64,000 bases of DNA from Melampsora larici-populina 98AG31 (taxonomy: Eukaryota; Basidiomycota; Pucciniomycetes; Pucciniales; Melampsoraceae), in assembly GCF_000204055.1 (NCBI RefSeq), contig NW_006768766.1, forward strand, positions 1,356,941 to 1,420,940. Direction: 5' to 3'. The notes under the pieces are model-generated. The model was not told the DNA's origin and did not search any database. It saw nothing but the letters and a program-made list of their open reading frames with translations. The position numbers and the translations under genes are program-made. Below, one piece after another: positions 10,796 through 19,300 of the stretch (position 1 is its first letter; every line of letters starts with the position of its first letter).

Positions 10796-12080
10796 GCTGG
10801 GTGGAAGGAATCGATGATGTAGATTGCTCTGACTGAGAGACGTGGAGGTGTAAACAGGATAGATATCAAGTTCGAGACTTAAAAATAAAAAGACTTTCCT
10901 CTTGTGTACACGTAAGATATAAGTATTCAATACATATTTATCAATATGTATCAAAACCTGAGGTGCGCGGTTGAACTTCAGCATTCATTGGTTCTAGTAA
11001 TGCAATGATTTTCATTCATCTTCATTCTTTTTTCTTCTCGCGTAATCAACCACCTTTCACTTTATCACTGATATGCAACAGAGTTTCTTGAAGCGCAACA
11101 GACATTTGCAGATTTGACAAACTACGAACAATTGAGGGTCCAAGTCAGGTAGCTTTTTCTTGCCTTTCTTACCATAATGCTGATTCCATTAATTAGCAAA
11201 CCAAAGAAAGTCTGTTCGAAATAAACATAAAGTTGTAAATGTAAAGTTTTGCATTAGTCATTTAGATCACAAATTGCTTGTGAATTACCTTCCGTAAAAT
11301 GCTAGGTAAGATTTTGCTTTTGAGGTGACTTCTTGATGCAACTCTATAGCTTTACCAACCTTTAAAAGGTAAATATGCCTCTCACCGCTTTGGATTCCCT
11401 TCTCTAAAACACACAACATAACACTATTTGTGGTTCTATCAACTTTGGAATTTGTTGTTGCAATTGAATGATGACAATCATTCAATCTAAATCTAATCTA
11501 GAGTGTGGAAATAAAGGATACCAGAATGAATGAGACTGGAACTGGACAAAGGATTTTGTCACATCACTTTGATTAACTTAGTGTTGATGTCTTTTCACCA
11601 ACCAATGAAACTATAGTGGGTGTCTGGTTATTTACAAAAACTCTCCTTTCATTTGAATACCTTGCTTTGTTGTCATATCAGAAGAATATGGGTAACATGG
11701 GTGTAACCCAAGATCAAATCTTACACTGCCTTATGCAATTTTCTTTGCCATTCAGGTTGTACCAAATGATGATATTCATACTTGAGAAGATACATTGAAT
11801 TCTTGAAAAGATTCATTAGCATCCATCCAAATCTTCATAACCACGGTAATACATTGAAACAGTGCTTACAAGCTTTTGAATGTGGCCTGACTTGGGAACT
11901 AAGGATGCAGTGGAATTTGTGTTTGGTGTTGGGACAAATAACTTGACTTGGGTTAGAATATGAAGTGCATTGGTATGGTCAAATGATAAGAGTAATTCAT
12001 GCTGCTTCAAAAGGATTTGTTTATTGATACTTATACCGTGGTATTCCAGGGTATACCTTATACCTGGAATATAATATAAT

Positions 12081-12120
12081 CACTCTTAGTGAGTTTGTAT
12101 CATTCTTAGTGAGTTTGTAT
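12081..12120 (+). repeat. 20-bp tandem duplication
   Basis: Two adjacent 20-bp units share TCTTAGTGAGTTTGTAT (18 of 20 identical). Confidence 0.85.
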
Positions 12121-12420
12121 CTGTGAAGATTACATAAACTCATCTACCTAAGAGAGCTTATTGCTTTGAATTAGTGATATACTGATCACAACCTTGTGAG
12201 TGTGGTGTACTTTGTGGCAATGACTTTGAGATCCGTCATGGAGGTATCTAGGCGCAATTTTGGGTGAGGCAACCAAAAAAAAAAAAAACTTGATATTTTT
12301 TGTTTTTTTCATAGGTTTATGTTAAACAAAAAAGGGATTTTTTTTTTTGGTTTATCTCAACAAACAAAAAAGTTTTCCTTATACACCGTGTAGGGAAAAA
12401 TCACCTCAAATATCATTAAT

Positions 12421-12960
12421 AAGGCTATAAGCGGTTCTTTGAGTGGTGTCTGGGTGTCCAGAAAGGTTCATATTTATAGCTTAATATGACATAAATCTAA
12501 CCCAGCTTCAACTTTTTGGTTTGCACAAAAACTCCAGAAGTTTTACCTGTCAAGTGTGTGTCCGTGTCATTGCAAATATGGGGGTACAAAAGCCACTACC
12601 AGAGCCATAAGTTGTTCTTCAAGTGGTATCATCCCATATAAAAGTGATAAATCTTATAACCCAACACTCCAAGAATCCAACCCAGCTTACACTTTGGTGT
12701 TTGTCCAAGAACTCCAGAAGTTTTATTTACGTGATGTGTTACCACAAAACTATCACAAACATGTCTATAGCCACCAACTACGCTATACACGGTACTTTTA
12801 GTAACTTTAGGGATTCCCTTTTGAAGTTTATTGAAATCTCAATAAACTGCCAGTCTGTTCCGCCTTCAACTTTTTTTGGGATTGTACAAAAACCACAAAA
12901 GTTTGACTTATTTGTAGCCACACATTCAAACAAAAGGTGTTGTGATCTGTGCACCACTCA
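12421..12960 (+). repeat. three diverged tandem repeats, period 180 bp
   Basis: Landmarks recur every 180 bp: ACTCCAGAAGTTTTA at 12,531 and 12,711, and CCACAAAAGTTTGAC near 12,892. The upstream landmark ATAAGCGGTTCTT at 12,427 recurs as ATAAGTTGTTCTT at about 12,607. The third unit is the most diverged. It lies between the divergent genes, so a regulatory or transposase-binding role is possible. Confidence 0.7.
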
Positions 12961-13345
12961 AACACATATGGTTTCTTGCACATCATTTGCATTTCACTTA
13001 AGATGGTGTCTTGGAAAGGTATGTCCATGATCAAATGAAGGAGTTCAAGAAATATATCAAAATGAAATCACAATTACTTGTGTAATGATTCACCAATCAT
13101 TCACCAATGCAGATAGGATCGTGAATTTTTGGCTTCATATAACTCTCCTTTCATTAAAAGATTATTTAATAAGGGTCCTGTGTCTGCCATCACCTTTTCA
13201 TTCCTCTCATTGCATCATCCTCTTTTGCTCTTTGAATCATTGTCTTCCTCCTTGCATTAGTATTATTTTGAAGTATTCATTTTGGCACATTTCACAGTGT
13301 TCTCTCCTCTCATCCTAATCAATTCAGTAGTTTTAACTTAATCTA

Positions 13346-16300
13346 ATGGGGCAGAAGGGACGAGTCATCAAGGGTCCACTAGGTCCGAAACCGAAGAGAC
13401 AGAGAGCTGCTGGGGAACCAGAAGGTTCATCTCAGGCTGTTGCTGAGCTAAAGGCAGTGGAATCTCGAACTGCGCTGGCAAACGCCGAAGAATTGAACAG
13501 AGCGCTCGCTGAAAGTCAGAATCAGCAAGCTATACGAATCAATCCAGGTGTTACTCAACAAGGTCATGTACACAGTCCACCCTCCGGTGCTGAAATGAAT
13601 CAGCCCGAAGTTGAATCAAATATCGGCTACTTAGAATCACCTTCACCCCTCTCATCTCCATCCGATTCCGATATCCATGAAGTTCCAACTCCTCCATTGA
13701 CAGGATTACCAATGTCGTTTGGAGAGTATATCAGGGGAGCGTATTACAAATCTAAGCAGCTAAAAGAACACATTCATTGGAAGAAAGTACTTGGTCCGAT
13801 GTTTTGTAGTTACATGTCTCAGTCGGTCAAGACCTCTCAGTGGGGATGTTGTCATAAGTGGGATCAGGACTTCAATGCACCTTGCGCCTGTGGAGTTGGA
13901 GATATTCGAACACGATTAGTTGACTTGGTTGATCTTGTTTGTGAGTCGTGATTTGCGGTATCTCATCAATATTGCTAACAAATCTCTTGTCGTAGCTCGT
14001 GAAAAGAGAGAGATCCAGTTTTGCAAATGCACATTGGATCAAGTGAGGTTGATCCGAATGGGATACATTGGAGGGTCTCCAATTCATCCTCAAACGGCGT
14101 TCTCAATTCGCCTCATTCGCTATCATCACACACTGTGGAAGCATTGTACAGTTCGTACGCAGGGTTTTGCATTGGCGATAGACGAGTTTCTCGACCCTGC
14201 TAATCCCCTCATTCTAGTACCGGGAACAACTCAGGTTAGTTCTTTTCACATCTCTCGCTCTTGTTTGTGTAATTGATTCAGTTGTATTATATATTGTACC
14301 CATTCTGTTTTAGCCACGTCTGTGGCGGAAAACACTATCTGGTGCAGTTGATGCCTTTAGGGACATACTACTAATGGAAGATGAGCTCGCTGAGCTTGCA
14401 CTGGATCTTTCTTATTTGGACAAGCTGGCTTTGAATTGTCCCCGATGCTTCGGATCTTTCCTGGGTAACGATGAAAAAGATGAGCCCGATTTCATAGTGT
14501 GCTTCGATGGGAACTTCCAGCATCGAAGACACACAGCAGCCAGCCGTGAGTATGAGGAACGAAAAACTTCGTATCCTTCGCTATTCATGGATCCAGTGCA
14601 GGTAGAACAGTGGGCTCCGGGCCCTTCACGTAAAAACAAGGATACTGCTGTTCGAGTAAGCTCAATTTAACATCCCTTCAACCCATACAATCAGTTTCGG
14701 TTTCATGAGACGAACAGGTTGACCTCCTGTGTAGTCAAAGTTAGTACTTGGTAGCTAAAAAATTCAAATCGAGGATAAAATCAAGGGACATAAAGTGAAC
14801 ATACCAATAGGAGGCCAATCTCCATCACGCTCAGCGTAAACGTCAATATCTTCCTCCTCTTCGTCGTCTTCTTCTGCATCGGCCTGACTGACAACTGCTG
14901 GAACATCAGTGACTTCTTGAATCGAGGCCAAAGAGGTTACTTTGGGAACATCAGCTGGAGGTTGAACGGGTGTCGTGGTTGGGTTTGATTTCATGCTAGG
15001 AGTGGGAGCAGGCTCAGAAGGAGCAGGTTCGGGTGTGAGCATAGCAGTAGTACGGCGTGAATTTGATCGAGGAAACCCGTCATATGGGGGATGTGGTGGA
15101 TACGTGTAAGGATAAGGAGGATACGGCGGATAGGCCCAGTTCATTGAGTGCGAGTGCCCATGAGCGTCGTCCTGAGTCATTTCGTCTTCATTGTCTGAAA
15201 CGTGCTGGGATCTAAACATCGAGGGGTTGTTGGGCCAGTAGTGAGAAGGAGGAGGGGGGTACATGTAAGGATTGTAAGGAGCATATGGTGGGTATGGTGG
15301 ATGTGGTGGCCTTCTGATTTCGGACAGTCTTCCATGAACGGGATTTGGGGGAGCGATTGTGGTTGGTAACACATTTTTGGTACCCGAGGGAGTTGAAGTC
15401 ATAAGTATGCCGGTTGTTGATGTTTGCGGTATTGAGAAGAGGAATCGATGAGTTGGATGATAGAAGGGAAGATAAGTGACCGTCAAAGTAAAAGACGCCT
15501 GGAGGGAAAGGGATTGATTGCTGTCAGCGTGGTACCTTGGAAGAGGAGGTTGAAATGGACAAGTTCGAAGAAATCAGTAAGGTAAGAAACGAAGACTTAC
15601 CATCTTGGGACAACTAGTGGTTGTGGCACCACTAGCGGCTTTGTGTTTCCTGTTGCGGTATGTCGACTTCGAGGATTGGGAGGGAGGAGAGAGGTCGAGA
15701 GGGCAGATGAAATGGCAGTCGCCCGCTTTGGCTGAGCCTAATCGATTGGAATGCCCGGTATTTGGTCGAGAATGCCCGGTTTAGGAACTCAGAAGCCCGG
15801 TATCCAAACAAGCGGTTATGAGGTTGTGTTTGAGCCCGGTTTGCTGCGAGCCGCGGGGAAATTTGGCTGGGACGGGTCCGGGTTTGTACTAAAAGTGCGG
15901 ATAAGGCCCCGAAAAAAGCGGGCTTTGGGGATTACCCGAGCGGGCGCCAAATAGTGAAATCCTTAAAAAATATCTGCCTGTTCCACAGGACACCTGCACT
16001 GCACAGCATACAGCTGCTGCAGACCACCGAGGAGCTGCCACTTGGAAGGGCTGTGATGAGACCGGCTTGATTGGTATGGCTTGCCGCCATGATCACATCT
16101 TGCGAATGGTTAACGTTGTAAAAAGCGGTGAAAAGTATGTTTTGCTTGTTGTAAACACGTTCTATCCATTGTTTATTCACCAATACTGATCACAAAATGG
16201 GATACCTATTGGTACAGACAGTATTATGTGCTTGCATTACTGGATCAGATTCTGGCGCACACATCCAAAGCCTCTGACCGGCCAACACAGCTGGGAATAC

Positions 16301-19300
16301 TCTACGACATTGGGTGTACTTTGGAAAAAAGTATCAAGAAAGTACGTATGTACAATCATTTATCAATTTGATGAATTTCATCAACTATTGCTGAGACTTC
16401 CTCAAATTAGAATCAACTATTCAAAACTGAGTGTGAGAATGATCAACTCAAATTTGGTACAAGTGTATTTCACTATTATGTACACCAGTGGACGTGTCAA
16501 CTCCAGTACAATCCTCGATTGAACAAGGGCTGGGGTCTCTCGGATGGAGAGGGACTGGAGCGCGACTGGTCCTTTTTGTCTCCGCTAGTGATGCCAAATC
16601 GCTACTCAACTAGACAACACCGGCTCAATACATTGCATCTCCGCAGCAAGCATCGCAACAGTATTTTGCGTGCAAACGCAGGTTTGTTTTGAATCAAGCT
16701 TCCATCCAATTGAGTTGAATGAGCTTCTGATCTGATTCTGATATATTGTTGTATCAATAGTTGGCTCGGCACAACAAAAGCTAAAAGATGCGCAAGTATC
16801 TTTCGACCGGGCCACCACAAGATTGAATGAGCTGTCAGCTTCAAACAATATCTATACACTTGAGTATTTTGCGGGTCAGTGGAAAAGACAACAGACATTG
16901 CAGATGTCTGCCATGGAAAACGAGAGTGTTCGTAAGCTTGAGGACCAGGTGACCGAGCTACTTGACCTAGAAGAGAAGCTCCGGGACTCACAGTGGGTAC
17001 AGTGTTTGTTTTAGCTTGCTATATTCGGAGCTAGAGGAGCTCATTTGTACCTTCAATGATGACAGTAAGAAGCTTTCAAGTTTGCGAGGAGCACAAATTC
17101 GAAATCGAAGCGCGGCAGAACAGGAACAGATGCTCACTTTACCTGGTTCGATTGTTGCACTCGAAGAGGCAATCATGGGGGTGGTGTCAGATTTAGGATC
17201 CGAAGAGTTTCGGAATGTAAAGAAAGCCAAAGGTCAGCGCTTGTACTTCACTTACAAAAATTGTTCTCACTCTGAAGCTGTATCCTTTGGCAGATCCAAA
17301 GGCTGGTGCTCTTATCCGAGTTTGCATAGCAAAGCATAAGCTGTATGAAGCTAAAGTTGGGATTTTAGAGGCACAAAAACGATGGGAGAAGCATGGCCAA
17401 GGTTTGTACCTGTCTCTTGTTTCGCAATCATTTGGATTGAAACGTATCTGATACATGTATGTATGGTGAGCAGGAACACGTGCGCAACAGGGCTTGAAGC
17501 AGTTTATGCGAAACAAACAGAACTTGTTCAAGCGGAAGTTTGATTCATTCAAATTAGAAGTTACGAAATACAATTCTATCCGCCCCTTGAGTAAATTACC
17601 CTGCCCTTCCTACGATGAGGCAAAGGGAATGTTAATTGAGGACCAGTTTTGGAATTCGGGTTCACTTTCGCATCCCGATGAGCCTTGGGCAGTTGATCAA
17701 GGAACAAAGGAGGGAATTCAAGCGTTCCTACAACAGCGAAGCTGTGGTGAGGAGCTTTGTCGTATCAGCCGCGAGGTTCGGCAGATGATGCTCCATGCTA
17801 TAAAAACGAACGAGCAAATGGAGAATCTCCGTGATTTATCCGTTAAAGGTATGTAAAAGACGTTCTTTGTATTGCAATTCATTTGTACATACAGCACCAC
17901 ATGAGACTAAATAAGAGTTCTAGACTAATACATCTTCTGAATTGTGTTTGGAATACAGACTGGGACCCGGAATGCCACGGAAAGGATAGCCCAATCGATT
18001 TGGTCCAGCCAGGTGGTCGACAGGCAAAGGAGGTATGGAACAAGAGTAGGACCGTTCTAAATGCACTACACATAAATTTGAGTCAGTTGCACAGCCGAGA
18101 TTTGATGAGTTGGAATACTCACATGGTAGAACTGCTGAGAGGCACACAACAGTACACAAAATCAACCATTGAATTCGATGACAGGTTAGTTCTTCGTTGG
18201 GGCAGACTGATTGTGAAGTGTAAGACTCAGTAATGAGACAAACTGTAACGTGCGAGAGCAATTGAATGCTAATAGTGAGGGTTCAACCCTGAGGTAATAA
18301 ATGAAGTGCTTGAGGCAGCGGCAAGTATGTCGTTGGGCAGTGGACAATGAAATATGATGAAATTTTTAATGCACGAAGAAAGAAAGAGAACATTAGATCA
18401 AAACAGTAGTCACACGGTTTATATACAATATGTTGAATGCTGAACAATAAATGAGTATAGAAATAGCTTGTGGTCTGTTGGCTCATGTGTTGAACTCCTG
18501 AGAGCAAATGCTGAGCATAAACATCATAAGCATTCATGACCACTAAGTGTCGAGTATCCATTGTGGTACAGAACTTGTATCAACATCCCCCCTTGCTCGA
18601 TACTTTCGTGGGTTTCGGGAGTAGGTGTGAAGTCGTTTCGTGAATTTCGTTTGGGTTTATGTTTCCAATTTGGAAACGGCATCTGTTTAGCATTTCCTTT
18701 GGAGCATTCTTTGTCAGAAAGTCTGCGGGCATGAGTTTGGTGTCGATCATGTGTGTTGATATTTGATGAGAGTTTATGAGATCTCTGATGAAATGGTGCC
18801 TGATGTCGATGTGTTTTGAGCGGGCATTTGTCGCAGATTCTTGAGATAGGAATACAGCGCCGTTATTGTCATTGAAAATGCTTAGAGGAGGAAGGGAAAT
18901 AGGAGATGTTGGTAATGGAGTTTGAGTAAGGTGGGATATCATTCGGCGAAACCATAGACAGTGCTTTGCACAGTCGCCGAGGGCCATATATTCGGCTTCA
19001 GTGGTAGATAGTGCGACGGTTGGTTGTCGACGGCTTTTCCAGGATATGAGTGATCCACCTAGTGTGAACACATACCCAGTGGTGGACCTTCGCGTCTCAG
19101 TGCAGGCGGCATAATCGGCATCAGCATATGCGCGTAACTCGGTGGATGGAACCTCGTGGTTTTTGAAAATTATTCCACGGTCGAGGGTCCCTTGTATGTA
19201 TCGAAGGAGATGCTTGACTGCCTTCCAATGTCGGTATGTGTATTTTGATGAGTATCTTGCAAGGGTTGATACTGCGTATTGGATGTCAGGACGGGTGTGT

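Larger units (their letters stand above)
10796..13345. promoter_or_regulatory. divergent intergenic region of the KDZ element
   Basis: 2.5 kb separating the two divergently transcribed genes of the transposon, so both promoters should lie here. It holds a 20-bp tandem duplication, a short inverted repeat (TATTCCAGG at 12,042 and CCTGGAATA at 12,063), long A/T runs at 12,270-12,370 and three diverged 180-bp repeats (separate entries). No coding potential that I trust. Confidence 0.4.

Noticed and set aside
15932..16183. Minus-strand open frame opposite the KDZ catalytic exon
   Set aside because: The plus strand encodes the conserved KDZ motifs (DETGLIGMACRHDH) with correct splice sites; the minus frame is a shadow.
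18283..18561. 92-codon frame repeated identically at 21,149-21,427
   Set aside because: Both are the same stretch of the two copia LTRs, not genes.
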